Numbered from the stretch's first letter, positions 44,569-54,586 are shown. The stretch: DNA of 64,000 bases from Prochlorococcus sp. AG-363-C20 (GCA_003280295.1 QCFI01000007.1:1-64000), one strand, 5' to 3'. Program-made: numbers and translations. Notes: generated by a model not told the origin, from the letters alone.

Positions 44569-45708
44569 TTAGCGTAAACATGCCATTGGATGTCTTGGAG
44601 ATATACCTAAGGCTTTTGCTACCCCAGGATGACATACAGAACCTCCAACCGTATTCAGGCCGGAAAGTAGTTCGGGACGGTCGGCAACTGCTTCTTCTAG
44701 ACCTCGCCCTGCCATTCCAAGAATGTATGGAAGGGTAACGCTAACAAGTGCTTCTGTGGAAGTAAAAGGCACTGCACCAGGCATATTCCCAACTGCGTAA
44801 TGTTGTACACCGTGAATATTTACAGTTGGATTTGTATGAGTAGTTTCAACGCTTGTAGCGACACAACCTCCTTGATCTATTGCGACATCAACTATCACTG
44901 AGTTTGGCTTCATTCCTTTCACCATGTGTTCGTTTACAAGTGTTGGCGCCCGTCCTCCTGGAGTAAGTACTGCGCCTATAAGAAGGTCTGCAGTGGGAAT
45001 AAGTCTTTCAAGTAAGGCTTGATTGCTTACAACGCTCATGAACCGTCCTCTTCGGTGCGCTTCGATGTTGCGCAACCTTTCTGGGGATCTATCTAATAGC
45101 ATGACTTCTGCATCCATGGCAGCTGCCAGTCTTGCCGCATTCCATCCAACGGTGCCTGCTCCAAGCACAATTACTCTGGCAGGTCTAATACCAGTGCACC
45201 CTCCTATTAGAACACCGCTACCACCATGTGGACGCTCAAGCAAATGGGCACCCACTTGTGCTGCCAGTCGACCAGCAATCTCACTCATTGGGGCGAGTAA
45301 AGGTAAACTGCTGTCCTCCATTTGGACAGTCTCATAGGCAATCCCTGTTGTCCCTGTAGTTATTAAGGCTTCACCAACTTTTGGATAAGCAGCTAGATGT
45401 AAGTAAGTGAATAAAATCATGTCTTTTCGCAGGAACTTAAACTCTTCTTCTTGCGGTTCTTTAACTTTCACGATTAGATGTGCCGCCCAAGCTTCTTCTC
45501 GAGAGACAATTTTTGCTCCTGCATGAGCAAAAGCTTTATCTCCAATGCCTGCTCCTGTTCCCGCGCCTGATTGCACAAGCACCTCTAAACCTTGAGTGAC
45601 AAGCTCTCTTGCCCCGTCTGGTGTAAGAGCTACACGTAATTCATCAGGTTTGATTTCTGTTGGGACACCGATGCTGGCCAGCGGAGCCGAGAGAACTGAG
45701 GAGGTCAT
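44569..45708 (-). CDS. ald: Alanine dehydrogenase
   Basis: A 379-residue NAD-dependent enzyme that interconverts L-alanine and pyruvate plus ammonia. The N-terminal GVPTEIKPDELRVALTPDG segment, VKVKEPQEEEF, and AYETVQ followed by PLLAPMSEIAGRLAAQVGA are the family's substrate-side motifs. GAGTVGWNAARLAA near residues 188-201 is the NAD fold. TINPTVNIHGVQHYAVGNMPGAVP-like sequence near 290-310 is also typical. It may help recycle ammonium. It stands alone between DUF3326 and nadE. Confidence 0.97.
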   Translation of the reverse strand: MTSSVLSAPLASIGVPTEIKPDELRVALTPDGARELVTQGLEVLVQSGAGTGAGIGDKAFAHAGAKIVSREEAWAAHLIVKVKEPQEEEFKFLRKDMILFTYLHLAAYPKVGEALITTGTTGIAYETVQMEDSSLPLLAPMSEIAGRLAAQVGAHLLERPHGGSGVLIGGCTGIRPARVIVLGAGTVGWNAARLAAAMDAEVMLLDRSPERLRNIEAHRRGRFMSVVSNQALLERLIPTADLLIGAVLTPGGRAPTLVNEHMVKGMKPNSVIVDVAIDQGGCVATSVETTHTNPTVNIHGVQHYAVGNMPGAVPFTSTEALVSVTLPYILGMAGRGLEEAVADRPELLSGLNTVGGSVCHPGVAKALGISPRHPMACLR

Positions 45709-45769
45709 AAACGGCTTTGACTTCTCTTAGGGTGCACAAGTAAGGACAGTGTTGCCAGTATTGTTTTGA

Positions 45770-47464
45770 TTATTTGGCAGCGATCGGTAATCTCCATCCG
45801 TCACCGAAGGCTTGAGTACTTACTTTTAGTAAAGGAGGTGCTTGCCTTCTTTTGAATTCTGCTTTCTTTAACATATTTTCTATTTGTTTAATTAAAGTTG
45901 GACAATATCCAGAATCTATAAGTTCTTGAATGGTGAGATGTTCTTCAATGAAAGCTTGAAGAACAGTGTCAAGAATTTTATAGTCAGGCAATGAATCACT
46001 ATCTAGTTGACCGGGTCTTAATTCAGCACTAGGGGGCTTATTAAGGATTGCTTTTCCTATAATTTCTTTGTTATTAGACAGCCCTAAGGTTGACTTGCAT
46101 TGGAGAGAAGCTGAACTATCTAGCCATTTACATAGTTCAAATACAGACGTTTTATATAAGTCGCCTATAACTGATAGGCCTCCGTTTAAATCCCCATAGA
46201 GTGTGCAATAACCAACAGCTAGTTCGGATTTGTTTCCAGTTGATAGAAGTAGGTGTCCTTCTTGATTTGCTATAGCCATAAGAAGAGTTCCTCTAATTCG
46301 AGATTGGAGGTTTTCAGCTGTGACCCCCTCGGGTGGTTTGCCTAGTGGAGTTTCCAGAGTCAAGTTATAGCTATTCATTAGGGCTTCAATTGGGACAGTT
46401 AGGGTAAGAATGTCAAGACGCCTGGCGAGGTCTAAGGCATCTTTAATTGATTCAACGGAGCTCCAGGGCGAAGGCATCAATACAGCGGTGACGTTCTTAG
46501 GTCCTAAAGCGGCTACCGCAATGATTGTGACTAGTGCAGAATCAATCCCTCCACTCAAACCAATTAGAGTTGAATTAAAATTGCATTTCTTTGCATAGTC
46601 GCTCAAGCCTAGAACTAATGCTTTGAAAAGTTGTTCTTGTGGTGTAACTGTAGATATAAGTTTTGAGGTGTTTGTTTGGGTTGTTTCCCATATAACTAAT
46701 GATTGACGACAGCTTGGTAGTGTCAGAGTTAATTCAGCTTTCGAATTAAGTACAAAACTTGAGCCATCAAAGATTAGTTCATCATTGCCACCAACTTGGT
46801 TGAGATATATCACTGGGCATTGGAGTCTTTTTACTGCTTTTGCTGCCAATCTTTGTCTAAGGGATGTTTTGTCATGACTAAATGGTGAGGCGGAAAGATT
46901 TATGAGTAGATCGATGTTTTTGGATTCAAGTTGCGCAATTGGATCTGGTCCTGCTATGCGATGAATTTGTAATTCTTCTTCGACCCATAGGTCTTCGCAA
47001 ATTGTTAACCCTACATGCCAAGTCTTTTTTTCGATCTCTATATGGAGTGTCCCTAGTGGTTCGCCTGTACGGAAGTAGCGCTTCTCATCGAAGACGTCAT
47101 ATGTAGGTAGTAATTGTTTGCGAGCTACAACTTCCCAGCCTGATTCTTTTACGAGAACTATTGAATTAAACAACTTTGGGAGTTGAGGATCTTGTGTTGG
47201 CTCAGCTATGCCTATGAGAGCCATCAATTTTGGTGTATCTAACGCAATTGATTTAGAGATTTTGTTAAGAATTTTATGTTGCTCTTCAAGGAGTAGAGAA
47301 TTCAGAAGCAGATCTCTAGGGGGGTAACCCCAAAGAGATAGCTCTGGAGTGAGCAAAAGGTTTGCCCCTTGTTTAGCAGCCTTGCGGCAGGCATTCAAAA
47401 TGATTTCTGAATTTCCTTCGAGATCTCCTACAAATGGGTTTATTTGGGCTAGAGCAATTTTCAT
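45770..47464 (-). CDS. nadE: Glutamine-dependent NAD+ synthetase
   Basis: A 564-residue two-domain enzyme that makes NAD+ from deamido-NAD+, ATP and glutamine. The N-terminal nitrilase-type glutaminase has the triad Glu41 (TPELSLWG), Lys116 (ARKQLLP) and Cys156 (TICEDLW). The C-terminal synthetase has the P-loop GLSGGIDSALV near residue 305 and STGNKSELAVGY near 415. It starts one base over the nadD stop (TAATG), so the last two steps of NAD synthesis are coupled. It lies at the end of a CNNM-like, GTPase, nadD, nadE group. Confidence 0.97.
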   Translation of the reverse strand: MKIALAQINPFVGDLEGNSEIILNACRKAAKQGANLLLTPELSLWGYPPRDLLLNSLLLEEQHKILNKISKSIALDTPKLMALIGIAEPTQDPQLPKLFNSIVLVKESGWEVVARKQLLPTYDVFDEKRYFRTGEPLGTLHIEIEKKTWHVGLTICEDLWVEEELQIHRIAGPDPIAQLESKNIDLLINLSASPFSHDKTSLRQRLAAKAVKRLQCPVIYLNQVGGNDELIFDGSSFVLNSKAELTLTLPSCRQSLVIWETTQTNTSKLISTVTPQEQLFKALVLGLSDYAKKCNFNSTLIGLSGGIDSALVTIIAVAALGPKNVTAVLMPSPWSSVESIKDALDLARRLDILTLTVPIEALMNSYNLTLETPLGKPPEGVTAENLQSRIRGTLLMAIANQEGHLLLSTGNKSELAVGYCTLYGDLNGGLSVIGDLYKTSVFELCKWLDSSASLQCKSTLGLSNNKEIIGKAILNKPPSAELRPGQLDSDSLPDYKILDTVLQAFIEEHLTIQELIDSGYCPTLIKQIENMLKKAEFKRRQAPPLLKVSTQAFGDGWRLPIAAK

Positions 47465-48045
47465 TATTTACTGTTTAGGCCATAAAGGTTTCGCGCTAAA
47501 ACCATTGGCAAAATTGAGTCTGGGATTTGAGAAGATTTTGGATTGTGACGTACAAGTGAACTTGCTGAGTGTGGTATTTGTAACGGCAGTAAATCGACTT
47601 GTCCTCCAAGAGACTTCAAACTTATTAGATGATTTTTTTCAATTGGCCATCCTTCGCGGGGGGCAATTCCAATCCGAGCTTTTTTTAAAACAGCTTTTGG
47701 ATTTGCCCAGTATGGGATTTGTCCTGCAAGATCACTGCCGATAACAAAGATTAATTCTTCTTTTGGCCATTTTTTAGAAGCTTTTTCTAAGGTTTTTATC
47801 GTCCATGGACTACTAAGGTCTTGAAGTAGTTGAAGATGAGGGTTTGCGATCTCATCCACTAAGGCACTTAGCAATGCATGACGATGTTGAAGTGAAGCAC
47901 CATGCTTTTTCATTGGATTGTCACTTGCCCAGGTGACTACTTTCGGGAAGATTTTGAGTAACCCTTCTAAAAGAGCTTTATGACCATAAGTAGGAGGGTC
48001 CGCGCTTGTTCCTAGTAAGGCGATAGGTCCTCTAGGAGAATTCAT
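47464..48045 (-). CDS. nadD: Nicotinate-nucleotide adenylyltransferase (NadD-type)
   Basis: A 193-residue nucleotidyltransferase that adenylylates nicotinate mononucleotide to deamido-NAD+. GTSADPPTYGH (residues 12-22) is the GTFDPxHxGH-type motif, with Tyr-Gly-His retained. FVIGSDLAGQIPYW near 100-113 is the substrate-side motif. HSASSLVR near 160-167 stands in for the SxTxIR motif. The ATG overlaps the upstream GTPase stop (ATGA) and its stop overlaps nadE. Assignment as NadD is backed by its nadE neighbour. Confidence 0.92.
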   Translation of the reverse strand: MNSPRGPIALLGTSADPPTYGHKALLEGLLKIFPKVVTWASDNPMKKHGASLQHRHALLSALVDEIANPHLQLLQDLSSPWTIKTLEKASKKWPKEELIFVIGSDLAGQIPYWANPKAVLKKARIGIAPREGWPIEKNHLISLKSLGGQVDLLPLQIPHSASSLVRHNPKSSQIPDSILPMVLARNLYGLNSK

Positions 48046-49364
48046 GGGAGGAAAAGCTGTTGTTCACTTTTGGGATTTGTTTCGCTTCTTGGCCAATTCC
48101 TAAGCCAATGTTTCACTTGAGGATCTTGTTTTACAAGTCGTTGCAACATTGCTTCTGGCGGGATACATCTGTGGTTACTTCCTTGGATTAATGCTCCTGC
48201 GGCAAGACGACCTGTGATTTTTGTCGTGTGGACTGCCAAGGCGGCTTGTGCAATGGCTACAGGAGCTGTTGATGCAAGGCTTAATCCACCTGTGATTGGA
48301 GTCGCTAAGATTAGGAACTGCCGCAAAGCGCTGAGAATTAGTTGAATGCTTAATTGTGCTCCGCCAAGAAATGCATTGTAAATAGATAAACGCTTTAGTA
48401 ATTTTCTTGCAGCATGTCCTTTCATTTGTAATCCATATAATTTGCTTAGTTGTATAACAAGCGCTGTATCAAAGACGAGTCCACCAGCCAGATCAAGCAT
48501 TATTAGTGGATTTACTGCAACACAAGAGGCTTTTAGAGCAGCGCACCTTCCAATTAGATTCTGTGCGACTGCCTTACTACGTTTTAATCGACCAACAGTA
48601 ATTGCTTGATGAAAATGATCTGCTTGTCGAAGTGTATTAATAGCTAACAGAAGTTCTCCTTGTTCTGATAAATAAAACTTTAAATAATTGAGAAGAGAGT
48701 TGACTTTGGGGAGGCAAGGTTGACTTCTGACTCGACCATTTGATTTTAGTTGAGCCTTTCGTGGTGCTGCTGCTACTACTTTGATGATTAGGTTGCGGGC
48801 ATTATTTGGCAAGCGTTTGCGAATACTCTGGATCACATCTTCCAACTCATTTGGCTGCCATTGATCGCAGCGATTGAGAGTAAGTAAAACAGGTTTGCCA
48901 CTGCTCAAAAGTATCTCAAGCGCTTCTAATTCAATTCTTGTGAGGTCACCGTCTATTACAAGAAGGACTAAATCAACTTGAAGGGCTAATCGTGCTGCTA
49001 GGCGAGCTCTGGCTTCAGCTGCAATTTCATCGATTCCTGGGGTGTCCACTAATTCAATCCTTTTTAGGTTGTTAATGGAGAGATTCCAGAGATGAGCTTT
49101 GGTAAAGCGGGTACAGCCATGAGCCACATCAGTGGCGAAGATGTTCTCTTCTAATAAGGCATTGAGAAGACTAGATTTTCCTACTCCAACCCTGCCAAAG
49201 GCTGCTATACGTATATGTTTTTTATTTAATCGACTTATTTGTCGATCTAGTGTTTTGAGCTCTCCGGTTAATTGTGTTCTTTCACGTGGGGTAAGTTTTA
49301 ATTGATTACGCCATTCATTGAGGAGTAATTGACAACGTTTGGCTGTGCTTGGGGCAGAGTTCAT
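48042..49364 (-). CDS. GTPase with C-terminal membrane-associated DUF697-like domain
   Basis: A 440-residue protein with an Era/dynamin-like G domain: G1 GRVGVGKSS (residues 57-65), G3 VDTPGIDE near 105-112 and G4 NRCD near 163-166. The N-terminal 50 residues are helical and charged. The C-terminal half has hydrophobic helices (AGGLVFDTALVIQLSKLYG and a Gly/Ala-rich ALRQFLILATPITGGLSLAS), resembling DUF697. The ATG at 49364 overlaps the CNNM-like gene stop, and its own stop overlaps nadD (ATGA). Function is unknown; a membrane-linked GTPase is the best description. Confidence 0.82.
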   Translation of the reverse strand: MNSAPSTAKRCQLLLNEWRNQLKLTPRERTQLTGELKTLDRQISRLNKKHIRIAAFGRVGVGKSSLLNALLEENIFATDVAHGCTRFTKAHLWNLSINNLKRIELVDTPGIDEIAAEARARLAARLALQVDLVLLVIDGDLTRIELEALEILLSSGKPVLLTLNRCDQWQPNELEDVIQSIRKRLPNNARNLIIKVVAAAPRKAQLKSNGRVRSQPCLPKVNSLLNYLKFYLSEQGELLLAINTLRQADHFHQAITVGRLKRSKAVAQNLIGRCAALKASCVAVNPLIMLDLAGGLVFDTALVIQLSKLYGLQMKGHAARKLLKRLSIYNAFLGGAQLSIQLILSALRQFLILATPITGGLSLASTAPVAIAQAALAVHTTKITGRLAAGALIQGSNHRCIPPEAMLQRLVKQDPQVKHWLRNWPRSETNPKSEQQLFLP

Positions 49365-50359
49365 GAGCTGGATTTCCGCCACCAACCTGCTAATACCGCT
49401 AATACAGCCTCCGCACCTATTAAACCTACAAATCCTCCGAATTCATCAACTACTACTCTGACACCTCTTTTGTCATCATCAAAGCTTGTTAGTAGCCGAT
49501 CAACTCGAATCATTTCCGGAACAAATTCAACTGTTTCGCAAAGAGCTGCAGAAGTTAAGTGTCCCTCCCCTTCGAGTAATGCTGTGAGAAGGTTTTCACG
49601 ATTTGCCACACCTAAAACCTTATCCACTTCTTCACCAAGTACTACCCACCATTGAGCATTGTTTTTCAATAAAGTTGTTCTTAATTCATTCAAGCTTGTC
49701 GCACCATTAAGTGTTGGAGCAGAAACTCTTGGTGTCATTAGATCTCTCGCTTGAAGATCATTTAGTTGGAACACTTTGGAGATCATGGCGGCTTCATCAG
49801 CTTCGATTTGACCTTGTTGAGACCCAAGTCTGGCCATTTGACGAATCTCCTCTTCGTCGGTACTTATCTTGTTCTCGGCTGTGATCACTGGTAGTAACCA
49901 TTCAAGTAGAAGTAATAAAGGGCGCATTATCAGACCTAGGAAATGAAGTAATGGTGCGCTTATTAACGAGACTTCTATGGCTCGACGACTCCCAATGGAT
50001 TTAGGAAGTATTTCACCTAAAATGATGACTAGAACTGTTAGACATATTGAAAATAGTGGTAGAGCTACACCACCTATGTTGTTTTGTTCAAATACGAAGG
50101 TGGCGTAGCTTCCCAGCATCAAGCTGCCAAAGATATTGAATCCGTTGTTAGCGATTACAAGAACAGTGAGTGTTCTTCCTAACCGTTGCCTAAGCTTTGC
50201 TAAGCGTCTTGCGCCTGTAACTGGCTTTGATCTAGCTGATAATTCATAAACATGCAAGGGGTTGACAGCTAATAGGGCCGCTTCTACGCCTGAACATAAG
50301 GCAGATCCAATTAATACAACTAGTACAAGAAATGCTAATTGCAGAAGGGACTCACTCAT
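49361..50359 (-). CDS. CNNM/CorC-HlyC family protein (DUF21 + CBS)
   Basis: A 332-residue protein with an N-terminal DUF21 membrane domain of three or four helices (residues 3-150; SALCSGVEAALLAVNPL and GEILPKSIGSRRAIEV are family motifs). Two CBS-type segments follow (from RDLMTPRVSAPTL near 200). Members export or sense Mg2+ or Co2+ and include hemolysin-like proteins. The C-terminal CorC/HlyC transporter-associated domain seems absent. ATG at 50359 is used. It is first in a four-gene group with a GTPase, nadD and nadE, joined by overlaps. Confidence 0.88.
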   Translation of the reverse strand: MSESLLQLAFLVLVVLIGSALCSGVEAALLAVNPLHVYELSARSKPVTGARRLAKLRQRLGRTLTVLVIANNGFNIFGSLMLGSYATFVFEQNNIGGVALPLFSICLTVLVIILGEILPKSIGSRRAIEVSLISAPLLHFLGLIMRPLLLLLEWLLPVITAENKISTDEEEIRQMARLGSQQGQIEADEAAMISKVFQLNDLQARDLMTPRVSAPTLNGATSLNELRTTLLKNNAQWWVVLGEEVDKVLGVANRENLLTALLEGEGHLTSAALCETVEFVPEMIRVDRLLTSFDDDKRGVRVVVDEFGGFVGLIGAEAVLAVLAGWWRKSSS

Positions 50360-50626
50360 GTCTGATTGACTTTGGTGAATTTGATGTGTTGCCAACTCAT
50401 GAATTGTTTTGCATTGGAGTCCAAATTAATTTTGAGAAGCCATGAGACAAATGAATTAATAATCCTTGATTTGGGAAGCATGAACTAATCCTTACTAGTA
50501 ACCACTTTGATGTCCAGCATCCATTTAAAAATTACTTAAAGCTTGCTAGAAAAAAACTCACAGCGTCTTGCATTTCAAAATTGTTCTTCTTCTGCCATCC
50601 TAAAGTTCTTCACTGATGTCTCTTCT

Positions 50627-51955
50627 ATGGGCGATCAGCATTGTTTTGCTAAGCGACGTGATCACTTTTTGGGTCAATTAGAAGGAATGGCTGCGATTAT
50701 TCCTGCAGCACCCTTGGTAACTCATCACGCTGACTGCGAATATCCTTTTCGCCAAAATAGTGATTTTTGGTATCTCACTGGTTTCGATGAGCCCGACGCA
50801 GTTGCTCTTTTTATGCCTTATCGGCCCTTGGAGGAGCGGTTTGTATTGTTTGTTTTGCCTAAAGATTCAGTAACAGAGGCTTGGAATGGTTTTCGATATG
50901 GAACTGAGGGAGCTGTTATTCATTTTGGAGCAGATATTGCACATCCACTAGAGGAGTTACCCAAGCGTTTAGGTGATTATCTAAAAGGTGCACAAGGTAT
51001 TGCCTTTCGAATTGGTAAACATCCAACAATCGAGCCAATAGTTCTTAAGGCTTTAGCTACACAACTTGATAATGTTCAGCGAAATGGTTCTTCTGCATTC
51101 TCTTTAGTTGCACCTTGCCCAATACTCCATCAGTTGCGGCTTTATAAAGAATCTTGGGAATTAGAAAGAATGAGAGAGGCTTCGCGCATTTCTGCAAAGG
51201 CTCATGAATTGGCTCGAAATGTTGTTCGCCCTGGGATGAATGAGCGTTATTTGCAGGGTTTGATAGAGCAATATTTTCTCGAACAAGGAGCTCGAGGACC
51301 GGCCTATGGATCTATTGTTGCAGGAGGAGATAATGCTTGCATACTCCATTACACGGCTAATAATGCTCTGCTTAATGATGGGGAATTGCTTCTTATTGAT
51401 GCGGGTTGTTGCTTGTCTGACTATTACAACGGTGACATAACAAGAACTTTCCCCATAAATGGTCGTTTTACTGGGGAGCAGAAGGCTTTATATGAGATTG
51501 TTTTGGAGGCTCAGCAGGCTGCGGTGGAATCAGTAGTCCCAGGTAATAATGCTGAGGAGGTGCATAAAATTGCAGTAAGAATTATTGTCGAAGGCTTATT
51601 AGAACTTGGCCTGCTTGAAGGGTCAATTGATTGTTTGATTGAACATGGCTTATATCGCCATATCTATATGCATCGCACCGGACATTGGCTTGGTTTAGAT
51701 GTACATGATGTGGGTGCTTATAGGTTGGGTGATTATCCTGTGAATCTTCAAGAAGGCATGGTCTTGACAGTGGAGCCTGGTATCTATATTAGCGATAGAT
51801 TTCCTGTTCCAGAAGGACAACCTTCAATAGATGATAGGTGGAAAGGTATTGGCATTCGAATTGAGGATGATGTTTTAGTTGGAGAAAAGTATCCCGAAGT
51901 TCTTAGTTGTGATGCGGAAAAATCTGTTGATGCAATGCAATTCCGGAATACTTAA
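50627..51955 (+). CDS. pepP: Xaa-Pro aminopeptidase (aminopeptidase P)
   Basis: A 442-residue M24B metallopeptidase that removes N-terminal residues preceding proline, matching E. coli PepP length. The metal ligands are visible: two Asp in LIDAGCCLSDYYNGDITRTF, a His in HRTGHWLGLDVHDVG, Glu in LTVEPGIYI and Glu in GIRIEDDVLV. The N-terminal HADCEYPFRQNSDFWYLTGFDEPDAVA is the typical creatinase-like domain. ATG at 50627 is chosen; the frame is open 28 codons further upstream. It is divergent from the CNNM group. Confidence 0.96.
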   Translation: MGDQHCFAKRRDHFLGQLEGMAAIIPAAPLVTHHADCEYPFRQNSDFWYLTGFDEPDAVALFMPYRPLEERFVLFVLPKDSVTEAWNGFRYGTEGAVIHFGADIAHPLEELPKRLGDYLKGAQGIAFRIGKHPTIEPIVLKALATQLDNVQRNGSSAFSLVAPCPILHQLRLYKESWELERMREASRISAKAHELARNVVRPGMNERYLQGLIEQYFLEQGARGPAYGSIVAGGDNACILHYTANNALLNDGELLLIDAGCCLSDYYNGDITRTFPINGRFTGEQKALYEIVLEAQQAAVESVVPGNNAEEVHKIAVRIIVEGLLELGLLEGSIDCLIEHGLYRHIYMHRTGHWLGLDVHDVGAYRLGDYPVNLQEGMVLTVEPGIYISDRFPVPEGQPSIDDRWKGIGIRIEDDVLVGEKYPEVLSCDAEKSVDAMQFRNT

Positions 51956-52012
51956 TCAGTTCATATATAAATATATTTTCATTATATTAGATTATTCCAA
52001 AAAGTTAAAAGT

Positions 52013-52036
52013 AAAAATTCATCTTGCGAAGATGAA
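52013..52036 (-). terminator. Terminator for the HAD phosphatase gene
   Basis: Reading the minus strand, TTCATCTT-CGC-AAGATGAA forms an eight-bp stem at 52036-52018 followed by TTTTT (52017-52013). It lies 44 bases past the HAD gene stop. On the plus strand no T-tract follows, so it serves the minus-strand gene rather than pepP. Confidence 0.75.
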
Positions 52037-52079
52037 AATGAGTAATCATAATCTAGTTCTATTTTGATATATTTAGTTT

Positions 52080-52880
52080 TTATACTTGCTTGAAGCTTTT
52101 TGTGGACTGCTCTGCAAGTTGTAATACTTCAGTTGTACATTTTAGGATCCTGTCAGCACCTGCTTCCTTGAGTGAGTTTTCATATTCGAGGCGGGCGTTT
52201 TGATTTTCTTGACCATGTAGATGAGGTGGTGCTATTGCAAGACTGACAAACTTCTGATTCGGTATCTTTTTTCTGGCTTGATGGATCGTTAGTACATCGG
52301 CAACAGTGTCTCCTAGATAGAAAATAGTTGGAACCCCTAAACCTAAAGGGCAACCTGCAATGTCTCTTGCGAGTTTAAGAAGACCTTTTGGATTTGGTTT
52401 GTCTGGTGCGTCTCCCATTGCAATCAAAGGGGGCGCTTTAAGACCTAGTCGTGTTTCTAGAACAAATTTGGCAGAAGGAGTCTCCGCTCCACTTACAAAA
52501 CCCCATTCGAACCCTTGAAGAGTTAGTTCTTGGAAAAATTTTTGGTCTACCAGCAGGCTTTCATTTCTTATGAACCCTTCCCATTCATGATTGTTACCAT
52601 TAGGGTCTCCCCCAAAATAAAAATTACTAAAGATTTTCTCAATTTCTTTAAGGGTTGGTATTGAGTTACAACGCCTTGAAGTATCTTCATGGCGTTTTAT
52701 AAGCTCCTGGCTAGCTTTCCAGTCATTATTCCAGCTTCCTTCTGCTTTAAGGTTGTCGATACTTTTAAGCGTTGGACGCCAGTTGCAGAAGTGATTTACA
52801 GTTTCTTGTATCGCTAGACGGTAGCTGCTTGCTACGTCGCGAATCACTCCATCGATGTCGAATAGAAGAAAACCTCTCAA
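52080..52880 (-). CDS. HAD superfamily hydrolase, subfamily IA (TIGR01548-like)
   Basis: A 266-residue HAD phosphatase. Motif I is FDIDGVIRDV with nucleophile Asp8 and Asp10; motif II is VSGAETPS near residue 130; the Lys is in PDKPNPKGLL near 160; and motif IV YLGDTVADVLT is near 190-200. The fold and cyanobacterial setting resemble TIGR01548. The substrate is unknown. A TTG at 52880 gives MRGFLLFDIDG; no ATG is available. It is divergent from the PSRP-3 gene and has its own terminator. Confidence 0.88.
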   Translation of the reverse strand: MRGFLLFDIDGVIRDVASSYRLAIQETVNHFCNWRPTLKSIDNLKAEGSWNNDWKASQELIKRHEDTSRRCNSIPTLKEIEKIFSNFYFGGDPNGNNHEWEGFIRNESLLVDQKFFQELTLQGFEWGFVSGAETPSAKFVLETRLGLKAPPLIAMGDAPDKPNPKGLLKLARDIAGCPLGLGVPTIFYLGDTVADVLTIHQARKKIPNQKFVSLAIAPPHLHGQENQNARLEYENSLKEAGADRILKCTTEVLQLAEQSTKSFKQV

Positions 52881-52914
52881 GTTCAGATAATAATTTGTGA
52901 TCTAGGGCTGTTAG

Positions 52915-53448
<534 letters not shown>

Positions 53449-53481
53449 AATGAAAACCTACTTTAAAAATTCTTTTAGGAA

Positions 53482-54147
53482 TTACAATTGTGTGTCTATT
53501 TCAAACCTTTGAGCAGCTTTTAGAGTCGTCTCATTGTTGAAAAAATCTTCAGCTAATTGATCACTAATAGTGAATATTTGAATTCCATGAGACGCTAAAT
53601 TGCAAATTTCATCACTATCGCGGATGCTCGCTACTAATATTTTGCAATGGCTGCATGTTCTATCAAGAATTTTTTTCATAGTTATTAATTCTGCTTGCCC
53701 ATTTCTTCCTTGGTCATTTATGCGTCCTAAATACGGGGCTACATAATTAGCACCAATTGCTGCCGCAAGTAGTACTTGTTTGCTTTCAAAGCAAGCAGTA
53801 AAAGTTACAGAGATTTTGGCTGCAATTAGTTCTTTTGCAGCTTCACTTCCTGTTTTCGTAATTGGTATTTTTACATGAACTGGCATTTCAGGACTTGAAA
53901 GTTTTCCTAAAGTGATGCCGCAATTTTTTATTTCTTTGAAACTATTTCCCCAGGCCTGAATATGCATTTCATTGCAGCCAATGTCCTTAGCTCTTTGGGT
54001 CAATTGTTTTAAATTAGGGAAGGTGCATGGTTGCCCTGCTTTTCTTAGCAAAGTTGGGTTGGTTGTGATTCCATGAAAGATTCCTGATCTAAACCATTTG
54101 GTCCAGATGGTCGGATCAGCACTATCAAGAAGGAGAGTAAGGCTCAC
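53482..54147 (-). CDS. Transaldolase / fructose-6-phosphate aldolase-like protein
   Basis: A 221-residue TIM-barrel class I aldolase of the TalC/FSA family. The Schiff-base lysine is Lys93 in HVKIPIT. SADPTIW and GITTNPTLLRKAG near residues 10-38 and FTACFESKQVLLAAAIGANYVAPYLGRI near 112-140 fit the family. It could exchange C3 units between sugar phosphates in the pentose phosphate pathway, but fructose-6-phosphate aldolase is equally possible. It lies between PSRP-3 and atpC on the opposite strand to PSRP-3. Start ATG clear. Confidence 0.88.
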   Translation of the reverse strand: MSLTLLLDSADPTIWTKWFRSGIFHGITTNPTLLRKAGQPCTFPNLKQLTQRAKDIGCNEMHIQAWGNSFKEIKNCGITLGKLSSPEMPVHVKIPITKTGSEAAKELIAAKISVTFTACFESKQVLLAAAIGANYVAPYLGRINDQGRNGQAELITMKKILDRTCSHCKILVASIRDSDEICNLASHGIQIFTISDQLAEDFFNNETTLKAAQRFEIDTQL

Positions 54148-54175
54148 TCAAATTCAATTAGTTTGAGTGAAAAGT

Positions 54176-54586
54176 TCAGATGGTCGATTTGGTTGCTTGT
54201 AGTCTTGCTCTAGCGCGATTGAGGTTTTGTTTTGCTTTTATTTTTTCTGTGGAATTAACTTCATTTTCTACTTGAGTGAAATCACTTTTTGCTTGTTCTA
54301 ATTCTGCTTCTGCTGTAGTGGCATCGATTGTGCTACCTAATTCAGCACCATTCACCAAAACTGTTACTTCGTCATCTTCTACTTCTGCAAATCCCCCCAT
54401 TAGGGCTATGGAATTCCAATTTCCATTGGTGAGGACCCTAAGAACGCCAATATCAAGGGCAGTAACCATGGAAATATGACCAGGGAGAATGCCTAGTAAG
54501 CCTGTTGTACTTGGAAGGATTACTTCTTCGGCTGTGCCATCAAACACGCTCTGGTCAGGCGCCAGCACTCGGAGGGTGAGGGACAT
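54176..54586 (-). CDS. atpC: ATP synthase F1 subunit epsilon
   Basis: A 136-residue epsilon subunit (atpE in Synechocystis naming). The N-terminal beta-barrel (MSLTLRVLAPDQSVFDGTAEEVILPSTTG, GILPGHISMVTALDIG) and the C-terminal helical hairpin (residues 90-136) are intact. It inhibits ATP hydrolysis and links gamma to the c-ring. It follows atpD with 105 bases between, which contain a strong hairpin. Together with atpD it forms the second ATP synthase operon, separate from the main one as in other cyanobacteria. Confidence 0.98.
   Translation of the reverse strand: MSLTLRVLAPDQSVFDGTAEEVILPSTTGLLGILPGHISMVTALDIGVLRVLTNGNWNSIALMGGFAEVEDDEVTVLVNGAELGSTIDATTAEAELEQAKSDFTQVENEVNSTEKIKAKQNLNRARARLQATKSTI

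Noticed and set aside
47349-47744. Open frame of 131 codons across the nadE/nadD junction on the plus strand
   Set aside because: Both minus-strand genes have intact motifs and an overlapping start/stop here, so this is a shadow.
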